Part shown: positions 10,973-24,179 of the stretch, one piece after another
Layout: the number at the start of each line of letters is the position of its first letter
Position numbering within the stretch: the first letter of the stretch is position 1
Source: Druceiella hillmani
Lineage: Eukaryota; Arthropoda; Insecta; Lepidoptera; Hepialidae
Assembly (NCBI GenBank): GCA_039881145.1
Contig: JAYKKI010000004.1
Span: 44,487,001-44,551,000 of the forward strand
Direction: 5' to 3'
Length of the DNA: 64,000 nucleotides
The notes under the pieces: generated by a model
Database searches by the model: none
What the model was told of the DNA's origin: nothing
Seen by the model: only the letters and a program-made list of their open reading frames with translations
Position numbers and translations under genes: made by a program

Positions 10973-13900
10973 TTATATGCTTCTATTAGTACTTCTATTA
11001 GTACCGACAATACCAATGCAAGTTTTTAAGGTGCCTACCACTCAATAAATATGCGAAGAGTAAAACCGAAAACTCTTCCATGCTAAAATATAATTGTTAG
11101 TGTGTAAATGAAAGAATAACTTTAATAGTTCATTTATTTCCTACTAAATTATGTAAACATTTAATAGTGTAAATAGTACAAAAGAAATGTATTTTTCTAA
11201 ACGTTATAGTCGTCGCCGTGGTGTGTTGGATTGATCACGGCGCGGCGCACCGCGGGGATCTAAGTTCGGTACTCAGCCACTCCTAATTATAATTTTGATT
11301 ATTAGCAGAAATTTAATTTTAATAAACGAATTAAAATAGGTTAAATAAGGTTTATGTTTTGCACTTCAATGTTAAAGAAGACAAGTTGTATTTTTTTTCA
11401 GTTTTGTTCATTTATACTATATGATGAAATAAATGTAGAAGATTATAAATGTTATTTCTAAAGGAAAAATCCGTATTCAATCAGGTTTTAGACTCACACT
11501 TTCGATACAATTTATTTGAAAAATGTAATCTTCATTTCATCATTTATATATTTATTGAAAATGCTGGAAATAAAGATAACTGCGAAAGTGACCAGACTTG
11601 TTCAGCTAACATTGCATAAACTTTTTAACTTTCACAATGAGTACTTGTGGTGAAATACGAAAGTCTTTTTCTATCGTTGATGGAGTGCGATAAGGTGATA
11701 TATTGACATATTTGCGATTCAAGATTGCCCTGAAAAAAACTCGTCAAGGATGTGAATATGAATACAAGTGTTAGTATTTACGATAAATATGTTCAAACAC
11801 TCTGTGTTGGTGATTTGATATCACAATTTATTCGGATATTACCGCTATATGAAAAAGACTTTTCTGGAAACATCAGAATAGAAAAGTAGAAACATCAGAA
11901 TAGAATCTATAGATTAACAAGGAAAAAATATATGCATTAAAAACATACTCATTCTACCTACAAATTTATATTCATAAAAAAAATGAATTTCTTAGGATCT
12001 AACACTAATTTTGGAAATGACGTTGGGCTGGAATTTATAGAAATAATATTTATAACTAATCTAATGCTAAACTAAACAATATTATGCTATACAAAGTCCT
12101 TATTAGATATGTTTCAATTGAAACTTTAAATCTGGATATTGACTAAAACTCTAAGAAGCTAAGCTCTTTTATTATTTGAAGAATTCTTAGAAACGTTTTC
12201 GGATGAGATCAGTAGAATGTAATTTAACACAGGAGGTACAATTTTGAATTATACAGGAATTTAAATTAGCATGGCGTAATTAAACATACCAAAAGAAGTG
12301 AAATCTAATAAATAGATAGTGTTCCAAGGAGTCTTTCTAAATAGCTCATGGTCAAAAAACCAAAAACTGGCCCCAAATCTGGCTAGAACAATGTTATTGA
12401 CTGACATTTAGAGACGATAAAATGTCACAATTGGTGAATTCAGTACCTAATTTAAATTATATGCGGTACTAGAGGTAGACAAGCAGGTCATCAATTATTA
12501 TTCTTATTTAACGATTTTTTTTTATTCTTTTATCTTATAAATTACACAGGTAAGCAAATATTTATTAGAACATATTGATTTGTTTATTAATTTTAATTTT
12601 TTAGTTAAATTCATTAAAACATCATATCCTCTCTTTATGATACCCTCAATACTTCAAAAGATAAGATAACATATTACCATTACATTATAAATATGAATAG
12701 ATTTAAAACTTTATTATTATTCAAAATTAACGTCGCATCGCGTTGAAATTAAATAGTTTACGTATATATTTTTTAAAATTCGATACTATACAATATCTGA
12801 GATAAATCTACATTTTAATTAAAATATCAGATTTAATGGGAATACTTGGCAGCGAATATTTCAGTTTATTATAATTCTAAAGAAGCGAGTTTTATTTAAA
12901 TTAAAACCCTGATATACTTTCGTGATTATGATATATAAAATATTAAGTGATTTTATTATTTGCAAATATTTAATAAAATTCTTCAAATTTTAATAAAAAA
13001 GTACTATTACGTACATTAAACACAAGTCTTGGAGGTGGTCTTATTTATGTTGCCACTAATAATTAATATTTTTGTTTACACGTATACTAATTTGTAATAT
13101 ATGTGACCGGCATGTATCAAACATGTATATTTAAGCATCGAAATATATTATCATTAGTTTTGATTTTCCAAAAAAACACGCAACTTTAAAATTGCCAAGT
13201 ATGAAGGTGAGAAGCTATTCAATACTGGTGTAGTGCAATTCATGCACTGTTCGATACGTGAATTATAATAAGTGAAATCAAAGTCACGCAAAAGAAAAGC
13301 CATTGGGAAACAAGTAAGTAGTCATTTACACTGTCCAGTTCCTTAAGCGATTAGGCTTAGCTTTAAAAAGGTGGTATCCGTTACGTATTAGCTCAAAAAA
13401 TAAATGTACGTTTATGAGCATAGGATATGCAATCTCCACATTCTTAAGTTACTATATATATAAACTTATAATTTATTTATTAATCCAGTAAAACCTTTAA
13501 CGTAGATGGACTAATTTGCCTATGGTCTGAAGGTACGTTCAAAAAGGTTACACGTGAAGTGTACGCGTAGATGTTCTGCTGAACGTTGTTGGTTTCATGA
13601 AGATAGCTTCTTTGTTTACTCTGCCGAGTCCTGGGATAGATGTCAGTGTTATAGTAATTAACATTTTTTCAAGTCATCTAGGGAGAAATGGTTTAGATTC
13701 TTAAACTTCGATCAACTAAATAAGATTTTGTTTAGTAATAAACCTACGACATATAGTGATGTTTTTATTGACTTAAAGACCACATGAGGGAAAGGATTTA
13801 TACAATTATTGGATCAACTACCGCAGCAGAGCGCTTTTAAGTGTGACTCTCTCGATAAGGATATAAAATATGTTATCTTTATTGGCATTCTATACGTCTC

Positions 13901-15190
13901 ATTTGAAAACACAGATAAGTTCAGCTGAGTTCACATCTAACGACATAATGCTGTCGTTATTTTTAAAATAACCATTGAGTAACCGAACACAAGGCGTTAT
14001 TTTTTTTTTATTAGATCGACCAAAACTCGTAGCGTCATGTTTATAAGTCTGGAAGTTACTGAAGATTCATCTTTCATTTCAATTACTAGTACGTCATGTA
14101 AAATATAATAAGGTACTCTCTTCCCCGTATTAACAGGCGTCACAAAAAAAATTAAGTAACATTTCCAATACAGTATTTTCTTCTTTGGTTTTGAGTTTCT
14201 AAAGTGTTTTCCCAAGTAAAAATTCCCAATTTTAAGTATTTCAATCCATCCTTTTATTGTTATATATTTTATTTCAACTTACTACATATATTCCATCCAG
14301 ACGCTGGTAAATATAATCGCAAAATGAACAATAAAATATATAACTCGAGGAGAGTTGCGAGAATCAAAATTTTAGTGATATATTTCTAAAAATATGTATG
14401 GAGGATATTTAAGCTTATTCGCAATATTCTAAGCTTTACACCGCTGTGGTTGATGCAATAATTTATTCTTACTGATTTGATTATATTCGAACCCATATAA
14501 ATGGTTATTGTGTTTTTCGTAGATTTGTTGTCTTGATTCAATAATCAGAGTTAATTTTTTTTCCAAAAATGTATAAAAAAATTAAATTGTTAATATTCAT
14601 ATCTGTTTGAGGATTACAAAGTTAATAAACCCGTTATTACTCTTATTATCTTAGTTAAAATTTTAGTTAATGTGTAATATATCCAGTTTTGGGTCTTTTT
14701 TTTAAATTCAGTCATTTGAGAGTATATATTTTATACGTTTTAATAATTTTACCAGGTTTCATAAAATTGTTTCCTTGTTTTCTCTACTTGTTTTTATTAA
14801 TTTAAATCGGTGGTAATTTTACCACATTTTGCCTGTTCCTACTTAGTCCTAACTGAGCTAAATAAAAACTATGTATTTAAAAACTAAGCTAAACAAAATT
14901 AAAACAAATTTTGGGATATCCATTACATAAGACAGTTATTTTATCTTTCGAAAATTATTCCCCATGCAATTACTTTATTTTCCTTTTTTTCAGGTAAAAT
15001 TGTGATAACTTGTACACATAAATAGTCCCTATACTTCCGTTCTAAGCTTTTTCAAAACGTTTACCATGCCATTGGAGTGTAGTCTCCTGGCGAGACAATT
15101 TATAATTTATAAAATTTGCTCCTTCATCCTTATATATTATTACCTGTAATATATTGATAAAAATTTAAGAAATAAATAAATACTTAATAA
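10973..15190. other. AT-rich intergenic DNA
   Basis: Apart from the SINE-like scrap near 11.2 kb, I see only short repeats: TTCTATTAGTAC twice near 10980-11005, and GAAACATCAGAATAGAA twice near 11867-11905. A short cysteine-rich open frame near 13.5-13.65 kb (plus strand, CTRRCSAERCWFHED) is too short to call. No gene is supported. Confidence 0.5.
11209..11280 (+). mobile_element. tRNA-related SINE head, fragment
   Basis: A GC-rich island in AT-rich DNA. Its CGCCGTGGTGTG start and its AGTTCGGTACTCAGCC box resemble the head of the fuller SINE at 50690-50891 (ACCGTGGTGTA and GGTTCGATTCCCAGCC). The body and the A-rich tail are missing. The B box is degenerate, so it is probably inactive. Confidence 0.45.
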
Positions 15191-15193
15191 ATG

Positions 15194-15266
15194 TATAGTC
15201 TCAAAACATCTCAATCTCTCAAATTTACGCTCGTAAATTTGAGAGATTGTAATATTTGAAACTATA
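15194..15266. repeat. 73-bp palindrome with perfect 18-bp arms
   Basis: CAATCTCTCAAATTTACG (15212-15229) is followed by a 2-base spacer and its exact complement (15232-15249). The flanks 15194-15211 and 15250-15266 extend the pairing imperfectly (TATAGT outermost). It could form a cruciform or a long RNA hairpin. It may also be a tiny inverted-repeat element or a replication template-switch product. Confidence 0.9.
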
Positions 15267-15269
15267 CCG

Positions 15270-18200
15270 AAACTTTTATTACATATTACATAATTTAAAA
15301 TATGATTTCGAAATAAAAGAAGTATACGTTTATCCTACCCTTTACATCAAAAGACCGGGATAACGCCTGCTACATTTTCGTAAATAATTCTTATATTTGA
15401 GCATTTATCTATGATGAATAGCATCGTGTTGTTCAAGTGTCAGTCTTAGCAAGTTAAGAGTTTTGCTACATGCACGGACTGTGATTCCCCTCAATTGTTT
15501 GTATATATAAATCTCATCTCGAAGTTATTTTTAAAGAGACAAATAGGTAAAAGGACACAGACCATTATCATAACTTTTACATGGGCATATAACATATGTA
15601 GACAAAGAGTCGTAATTTTAAGAAGAAGCAAATTGACGATTCATTATTACAGTTGTAATGCTACCATCTTTAACTCGCAGCTTTGCTCGAGTGGAAATGA
15701 GAAAAATGGTTGAAATTAATTTTTTTTACATAAAATCAACTTTGTATTGACAGAAACAGTGTAATGTGAGATGCACATCGAAGATATGGCGTGAAGGAAA
15801 AAGTCTGTGCCCTGTAGTAGTAAGCCGTGAGCTGTCATGTTAACCTGATCTGTTACTGTGTGCTTATGGTCAGGCTCTTAGTTGTTGTCTCGCCCTTTTT
15901 TTCATGGACTTCCTTACTTACGAAAAAAAAGAACTGTATTTTGGGATAAATCTATATTTCTTGTTAATTTTTATAAGACAGGTTATATTTACAAACGATT
16001 TTATGGAAAGTAACTCCCGCTTAATAGTATTAATTAGGTCGTAACCCACCAGTATTCTTTAAATGGGAAAAACAAAAACGAATATGTACGAGATCATCAT
16101 AGTTCATGTGATAAATTTACGTAAAATTTAAGAATAATTTCTATCAGTTCGAGAAAATAAAAGAAAAAAACCACTTCCAAGATGCTTTCTTCAATCAATA
16201 ATTAAATGTTTTCTTTAATTAAAGATATTCTTAGTAAAGTCATCAAACAATTGTTAAAATAGGCACTTGCATATTTGTATTTAGCTTTAGCTTCACTTCA
16301 TTATAGGGCCTTGTTAAACAAAAATAAACCAGCAGTTCCTAATGAGAGAAGTGTGCAAGACTATGCTGTGCTACACTTCCCAGAATAAATTATCTCGGAT
16401 TATTAATTGTCTTTACATTTGCTGAAATAACCTAGTACGTTTAACATCATGAATATTCCAGCTCAATATTAAATTGTCTGTGATGCTAAAGTAATCATTT
16501 ACACGTTATATTTTTAATCATTAGTAAATATTTTTAATTAAATCATCCTGTTTATTACCCAGTACTAACCCTGAAATAATGTAATGTACGGATATTTAAT
16601 AATAGTAAGGGACTTTCGACGTATGGTGTGAGTTTTGGAAGATCTTAATTTATTTTTAGTTTACGTTTAGTTAGTGGCCGTAGCATTTCTTCGATCATTA
16701 AATGCAAACGTTATAGACTTTATATAGAGATCTGCAAGAAGTTTTTGATTTCTTTCTTATTTGAAGAATTGTTTGATTTCTCCAATGCAAGAATTGTTGT
16801 CTATAGTCTGCTGTGATCGATACAAATATAATATTTCCTTGGAGACGTTTACGGCTAACGGAGAAGAAATTCAGTTAACATATTATTCTTCTCATTTAAT
16901 TGCAAACCATTTTTTTTCGGTTTCATATTTGTTTTATGAACTGAAATTTTCAATGTTTTATACAAAAGTTAATCATCATCATCATCATCATCATCATATA
17001 TATTAATACGCTAAGGGTAAGATGTTACACTCCCTTTTTAGAAAAAACCTCACAACTAATCCACATAAATTATATATCATTTTATAGATAATTGCTTGCT
17101 TTACCGGCATCCACAACTAAAAAATTTATTATTGCTATTGTTTTTGCAAATTAATTAATTATTAAAATTATATACACAAAACAGCAATGCTGCCATCTAA
17201 TGGCTCAACGTCAATATGATTGACGGTCGGTAAAATTTTTGTTTAATTTCAAATCCACTCACGTATAAATAAAGTGGCGCTTTAGCTCAATGCTTTTGAT
17301 ACTTGCGCCTCTATATGTCAATTTTAGTAAAATATTTGTTTGATCTGTCATCTGAGCTTCATAATGGAATAAATAATGCGAAGACTTCGCACGGGTCACG
17401 CACTACATTAAATAATCACTTATTAATGTAAACTAATATAATTAAAATAAATTATTTACGAGAAAAAAAAAACTATCCGGAGCCAGTTTTTTTCTTTTAC
17501 TAAAAATGGTACTTAAATTCGATTTTTTTGTTAAATCAACAGGGCAATCCACAAAACGTCAAGGTATAACCGTATTTTAATTTCTTTAAAACAAATTTTG
17601 TTAATGTATTTAATTTTTACCAATTCGTATCATATGGCAAGGTAAACAATCAACTCGTTAGTAGTTACAGTCGTAGTTACAATCAAATAGTCAGTTGCTT
17701 CATTTTTCTAGCAACTAGCCTTCAACTGAGAGACTATAGTTTGTTTACGCAGGTTTTACAAACTATTACCTTAATTTGACTTTTCGCATCCATCTGGCAA
17801 CATAGAATGGCTTTTGTGGTTGTGGTTTTACTAACCACTAGGTTGTCTACATGTTGGTCAATTTTAATTGTCTTCGGTTATATAATTATATTATAACTCA
17901 TCAACGTGAGGAATACATCAAATCTATTCAATAATAAATTCATTTAATCGATTGAAAATACAGAGACTTAATTCATTTCGTGAGTTTTTTACACTTTGAT
18001 ATTACCGATACATAATTAAGTTAAATATAAATCCCTACTTTCTTAGCATATACACATACATCTATTCAACGAATGTGGGTAACGAATCCCCCCTCTCCCT
18101 TTTCCACTCATTCTGTGCCCAATGCGGCGAGACTAACGACCTAGTAATAAATTCAAATTTCCATGTTTATGAATGACTATAGGACAATATATGGTTGGCA

Positions 18201-20380
18201 AAACATATAACGGCCACAGTCTAGCCGTTTAGATTGACGCGTATTGTCAGTTACGTTTTAATCCATATTTTCTCTTTTCAAACCGATTTAATATATCGAG
18301 ATAAAATAAAACGGAGTTTGTAGCCAGAAATTCTTTTTAATCCATTCAAATTTAATAAAAACCTATCCGCTTGTCAAGGAGTTTAAATAGACATCCAAAA
18401 AAATGAATAACAAAAGGTTTTAAGAATATTGTTTGTGGGTAAATGCCATTAAACAATTTACCTTACCAAGAAATTGTTAACTACAATTTTATTTACGTAT
18501 ATATGAAGAGATATATAATTTCAGAAAAACAATTTTCATTTATTTGGTTGTTACCTTTTTAGTGTTTAGTGTAACTTTCACTATCGGTGAAAACTTTTGC
18601 ATTACGTAGCTATCTGTTTCCCTCATTTTATACTATAGGTGCATTCTCCCTCATGCTTAGGTTCATGCTCTTACCCCTAGCGGGATGATTTTTTTTGTAT
18701 AAATAAATAAATATTCTATTTTAATAAATGCTTTATGTTATATTCACATTCATGACACAAGATATAAATGCATATGCAAAATTTCATGGACGTTGGTTGA
18801 GTTGAAACAGGATATTAAACAAACCCACTCAATTTTTATTTTATAATATTATCTGTTGTAACGCAAAAATGGACAATGTAAATATTTTTAAGTTAAACAA
18901 AGTAAACGGAAACTAAATCAAAATACGTTTGAATAAATTGTCCACATTAATGTAATGTACAAAAAAATTCGAAGATGTATAATAATGTTAATTTTTATAA
19001 TTTCTTTGTTATAAACATTTTTATTTTCAATACGAGGTTCTACAATTCTATTTTAGACTTGCTGTTATGTAAACCAAAAATAATTGATGCATCGAATATG
19101 TAAAATCGATGGCAAATGCCATTTTGGGCAGTAAAATTCAAAGAGTTTCGATTAGTTTTAATTTTTAAATTTTCAAGATATAAAAGATAATGAGAAACAT
19201 TATGCGTATATTTTTTTCATTTAAACTATCTAAAAGTTCCCTTTTATGGGCAATTTGGTTCAGAAAAATAATTTCGTCATAAAAATGTATTATTCAGCAT
19301 TATGATAAAACGAAATATGATTGACTTTTAAGGTAAACTTAATCAGTTGTTTAAAGAAAAATTTAATTTAATTTTATATCGTAAATAACACGAATTCATT
19401 TTTAATGGAAACTTGATAGTCACTTAATTTTGTTAAAAGAAATCATCTATGTATTTTGTTTAGGTGGTGTACCGACGACTACCTAGGAAAAAGAAATAAT
19501 ATTCAATTAACGAGAATGTAAGAGCAGTACCTTTGATAAATTCTAGACGGACGCCCCACGGGGTTCAGATGATCTCAGATCAATTCAGTCATTAGCCGAC
19601 ATCGGTTGTAGTTCAGGTACATGTTGAAATTCAAGTCTGACTATTTAGTAATAATCATAAGTAATGTGTAAATATTTTTAAGGTTAATAAATAATTCAAG
19701 AGTAAATGATTTAAAAAAATGATATTTTTAAGTCATCATAACAATACGTATTATATTATTACCTAATACAATGGAGAGATATATTCTGTGTAGTACGTAT
19801 ACAAAACGGAATATTAGAGGCTTATAAAAGATCGAGTTCTTCTTCACAAAATATTCTATATGCTATTGAAGCCAGTCTGATGTCAATGATTTTCTAAATG
19901 TGCACCAATCACATATGCTAAAACTCTTAACATGGTCGTTAAACAGTTTACTAAAGAAAGTTTCCTCCTATGTAAGAAATCAAAATGTTTGACAAGTAGT
20001 TTTCAAACTTGGCTGAAATCTATTTTTTTGTGTAGCTTTGTGAAAATAGTTAAATACTTCGAAAGGAAATGTGCAGTTATGCTCTTCAAAGTCATTTTCA
20101 AAAAGTCCAAATCCACAATTTTTGCTTCATAGATTCTCAAATCAAGTATTTATTACCATCACTCCAAGTTCACTATCATTATTGATATTTATAAAGGTAG
20201 TACAGCAATTCAGTATATACCAAATTTGCATACTTACTGTGCCGTATGTTGAAATAAAATATTCGCTACGGTCTCGCTTGCAGCCTTTTGTTCCTTTTGC
20301 CCTATTCCATTGCATCAGATATTACACTTTGAAGTGTAGGTGTTATATAGCTTAGTGTATGTATATAGCTAAGGAATGTA
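15270..20380. other. AT-rich intergenic DNA
   Basis: No supported gene. It contains an (ATC)n run at 16972-16997 and small GC-richer patches near 17.2 kb, 18.1 kb and 19.55 kb that I could not assign. Confidence 0.5.
16972..16997. repeat. (ATC)n microsatellite
   Basis: Eight tandem ATC trinucleotides. Confidence 0.9.
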
Positions 20381-20387
20381 TAAATAG

Positions 20388-20417
20388 TTTTTACACTCAC
20401 GTCCGTGAGTGTAAAAA
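20388..20417. repeat. Perfect 14-bp inverted repeat, 2-base loop
   Basis: TTTTTACACTCACG, then TC, then the exact complement. A compact hairpin with no gene close enough to make it a terminator. Confidence 0.85.
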
Positions 20418-20573
20418 GTGCTTTCCGATTTCTTTGGTTGAAGGTTTACAAATACTATACAAAAGGAGAATTAAGGAAAAGGAGGTTTATCCACTAGAAT
20501 TTGAAATAACAAAAAAAAATTCAGGTGTAGTTTTATATAATGTTATTTCTTGTGAAAGTTTCTCGTTTTTCAT

Positions 20574-20579
<6 letters not shown>

Positions 20580-20647
<68 letters not shown>

Positions 20648-20672
20648 CGTGTGTGCGTGTGTGTGTGTGTAT
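20580..20672. repeat. (TA)n(TG)n compound microsatellite
   Basis: About 22 TA units followed by TG repeats interrupted by CG. Confidence 0.95.
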
Positions 20673-20767
20673 ATATACAAAATATAAAAGCATTGTTGAA
20701 TTAATGAGTTAATACGAATGAGACCAAAATTTTACACTATTTCCATGTTATAATTGGACCATATTGT

Positions 20768-20826
20768 ACCATAGACTACTTGAAAAAAGTTGTACAATTG
20801 GACCATAGACTACTTGAAAAAAGTTT
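20768..20826 (+). repeat. 34-bp tandem duplication
   Basis: ACCATAGACTACTTGAAAAA starts at 20768 and 20802; the second unit is partial. Confidence 0.85.
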
Positions 20827-20862
20827 CCGCCCCAAGCGGTTTTATAAAATAGAACAATAAAT

Positions 20863-20962
20863 GGGTTTAGACCTATTTGCATCTGTTTGCCTAAAACCTT
20901 GTTCTAAACCTTGGGTTTAGACCTATTTGCATCTGTTTGCCTAAAAGTTTGTCTAAAACCTT
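20863..20962 (+). repeat. 50-bp tandem duplication
   Basis: GGGTTTAGACCTATTTGCAT starts at 20863 and at 20913; the two units differ slightly at their 3' ends. Confidence 0.85.
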
Positions 20963-20964
20963 GA

Positions 20965-23120
20965 AATGCAAATATTTAAGACTGATCACCTATTGATGTG
21001 TAAAGGAAAGGACCGTGAAAGAAATAAATGAATATTTTTTTTTAAGTTATTAGGAAATTTTTTGGTGTTTAATGTATCTATTTTTTATACAATTTAACAT
21101 TATAATTTTGTACCAATTTTACATATACGATGCAAATTTTGACTTGTAATTTACTAAACATGATCAGGAAAGTGCAATCATGAAGTTCACACTGTATCAG
21201 GCAATCAATTTTAAAGTATGTATAAACAGATACAAGAATGGAATAAATTTATTACACGTAAAAATTATCTGAGTTCGAGTTGGTATTACTGATATAGTGT
21301 CAGTATACTACAAACAGGTAAATAGCTTAGCATATGGTTTTCCCAATTTATGTCTAATATAAAATTAAATAGCAAATTTTCATATCCCAGTTGTGATTTA
21401 TTTCACTTCAGCTATATTGCATATTAACCCTTATTGTAATATTTCTTTCATCGTTCAGCATAGAAACAAATTGTTTTCGCCAAATCATATATCTCGCCTC
21501 GTCATCCCAGGTGCATTGAACCCGTTATATTTATAACTGAAAAATAGTAGGACGAAACTCATATCATGAGGAAGATTTATATTGTGTCTGCGAAGAACTC
21601 AAATTTTCTCAAAATAATAAGCTTTCCAATAAAGACATTTCTATAAATGATAGTCAGATTATGTCTTCTTTTATTTTTCTGGAGGAGAAACAAAAAAATA
21701 ATAAATAATATGTGTTTCAAAGTTTTTTAAGTGAAGATGGGATTTCCTAGGAGTTAAACAAAGATAACATGTCTCTAACTTTGAAAAATGTACTCACTTT
21801 ATATACTTATTTACATATTTCTAACTTTAAAATATATACTCAATAATAAATTGAAACCAGCAGTAAATACTTTATTACCTCCGCTTATTTTCCTCTAAAA
21901 TGTAAAGAAGGTCAGGATATGGTGCCATAATTTAATTTCACTCTGGTTGTTTAGTTTGGGTTACACGTATATGAAATATACTAAGAGAACAAATTTTAGG
22001 GCAAACCCGAAATTTGTGTTTAAGTTTACGTATGTTTACTGTAAATTCTTTCTAAAATTTACTTAAATTGAACAAACTTTTTTCTGAAAACAGTACTTCC
22101 AAAAATTTATAGTAATGACTTGATAGTAATAATAAATCCAACGGAAATGAATTTAAAAATGACGGAATAAATTTTAAGGTACATGTGAACGTATACTAGC
22201 CCCCATAAAATATAAAGAATTATTAATTGACGGGAAATACACATGTATCTAATAATAAGCAGTTCATTACACCTGTCATTTTTTAATAAGTGGGAAATAC
22301 AGAATTCGCTACATAGTGCTTTCGAAAAAATCAAATTCAACTGACAATTTATTAAATATTATTTTTCACAATATTCAATATCTAGTATTTTTTCATACGC
22401 GTGAGAAGAAATTGGACAAAAAAATTAATATCAGCCATACAATATATATCAACACGAATGGATCTGTTGCGATTAAGTCAAAAATGAACTAATTATATGG
22501 ATTTTTTTTTGCTTCCACTTCACTTATTTTAGCAGATAGCAGGGACGTGGCACTAAATTTTATTAAATTTTGGGGTGCCACAATTGAACAATTTTAAAAA
22601 GTTTCTTTAAGTCCCGTTAAAATGACTATTGAAACTATGTTTCGTTTGCATAGAAATACGTAGTGCTCTTAAGTTTGAATTCTATTCAGATTTTTGAATA
22701 TTATTTAACATAATGTGTGCAAAATGTAATACATATAGTAATTTTACTTACCAGGTTTGGAAGTTAGAAGACAGTAGCAAAAATATGGTCAGACAATTAA
22801 GCCAGAGTGTTGGTACATTTGGACCTGCGAGCACTTAACCCGAAAAAGTATTTTACGGAATTAACTTATGTTGATATAAATAAGCAAAGCTTCCAATGTT
22901 TTAATGAAATTTGACGTATAAAATAACATTTTTATTGTCGTAGTAATATTATATATAGAAAGTCTTAAAAATCCATGAGAAAATTTAAAATGGTTAAATT
23001 GTTCTTGAGCCATTCAAAACTTGTGTAAAATTTTACTCTTTATTAATAATTAATAGATTGTACATCAATAGATGAATTAACAGATTATTAATTTAATAGA
23101 TTATACACCATATATTTTCA
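20965..23120. other. AT-rich intergenic DNA
   Basis: No coding or repeat structure that I can support. Confidence 0.5.
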
Positions 23121-23129
23121 AATTTAGCT

Positions 23130-24110
23130 ATGAATAATTTTTCACCTTCGCAGTCAAAACGCATTGTGAAAACTGTTTATAATTCTTATAATAACCATTA
23201 AGTTTTGACTTATCACGAAAATTATTATTTTTCCTCATAAAAAGTAATCCAAGGTCTGGAAAAATGGTAGTCAATTGAGGCAAGATTCAAAGAAAACGGT
23301 AGATGTTCAGAGTTTTAAAGTCTAGCTCTTGTAGTATGAGCAAAGTTGCTGGAGCGATATGTATTGAACATTCTCAAGCGAGGGCCCTGGCCTGCCTTTA
23401 CTCATAATCTCGGCTGCTTAATCACAAGTTACGTTATCATTTCGTGTAACTAATTACAGTAGACATTCACCCGCAATATATTAATCAGTTTCTTGAAGTT
23501 CTAGTGAATAATACCAGTGTTTTCCCGCTAAATATATCTACATCATTATACATTTTATTGACGAATAGTCGGTTTTGGAGCGGGTTTTGGTACCTCATGT
23601 TAATTCAGCTATTGTGCCAAATGTTGGTGATTATTGAGGAGAATTACTTTTTCATATTTCGTAATAAGCAGGTGTAATAATGATTAGTTTCATGTCGTAA
23701 TAGCAAAGAAAGACAAGTTTCGAAACGATTCATCTTCTGACGCTCGTTAAATTCTTGCAAAACCCATTCAACCAGTTCCTTAATATTATTGATTTGTTTA
23801 AATTAGTTCAATAGGATTATGCTAATATCTTTAAATTTTGCTGCTAATTCACACATGGTTTGTGATTTATTCGCATCTACTGAAGCTTTTATTTTGTCAT
23901 TATCCACCTCGACTTAAGGTCGCCTACGAGGTTCATTTTCAAAATTATCAGATTGGAATTTTTCAAATCATCTACGCACTTTGCGTTCATTAGCAAAATT
24001 CTTACCACACATTTCATTGATATTTTGAGTTGTCTGCACTGCATTAGTTCTACGGAGAATACGCGAATGTTTAATGTATCCATAGTTTGTGAATTTTTTT
24101 ATTGAGGTTA
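23130..24110 (-). pseudogene. mariner-family transposase remnant
   Basis: On the minus strand, scattered frames match a mariner (Tc1-mariner superfamily) transposase in order. N-terminal helix-turn-helix pieces come first: INEMCGKNFANERKVRR, ELAAKFKDISI, then QINNIKELVEWVLQEFNERQ and FETCLSLLLRH (about 24060-23690). A C-terminal block HLPFSLNLASIDYHF (about 23310-23260) is the place of the family's YSPDL/TDYH motif, and a tail resembling the family C-terminus lies near 23200-23140. The first catalytic aspartate block is not legible. Stops and indels make it inactive. Terminal inverted repeats were not found. It lies in opposite orientation to the mariner at 49374-50575, and the two look like different lineages. 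Confidence 0.78.
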
Positions 24111-24179
24111 CAAGTTGTTGTTTACTTAATTGAGCTGATGTACACTTATATAATATACACGGGTAAAAAACGACCACAA

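Noticed and set aside
13528..13663. Cysteine-rich plus-strand frame of about 45 codons (CTRRCSAERCWFHED)
   Set aside because: Too short, no start, no recognised spacing and no neighbouring exon signal.
20359..20712. 117-codon plus-strand open frame
   Set aside because: Half of it is the (TA)n(TG)n tract read as Tyr-Ile and Val-Cys repeats; the rest has no motif.
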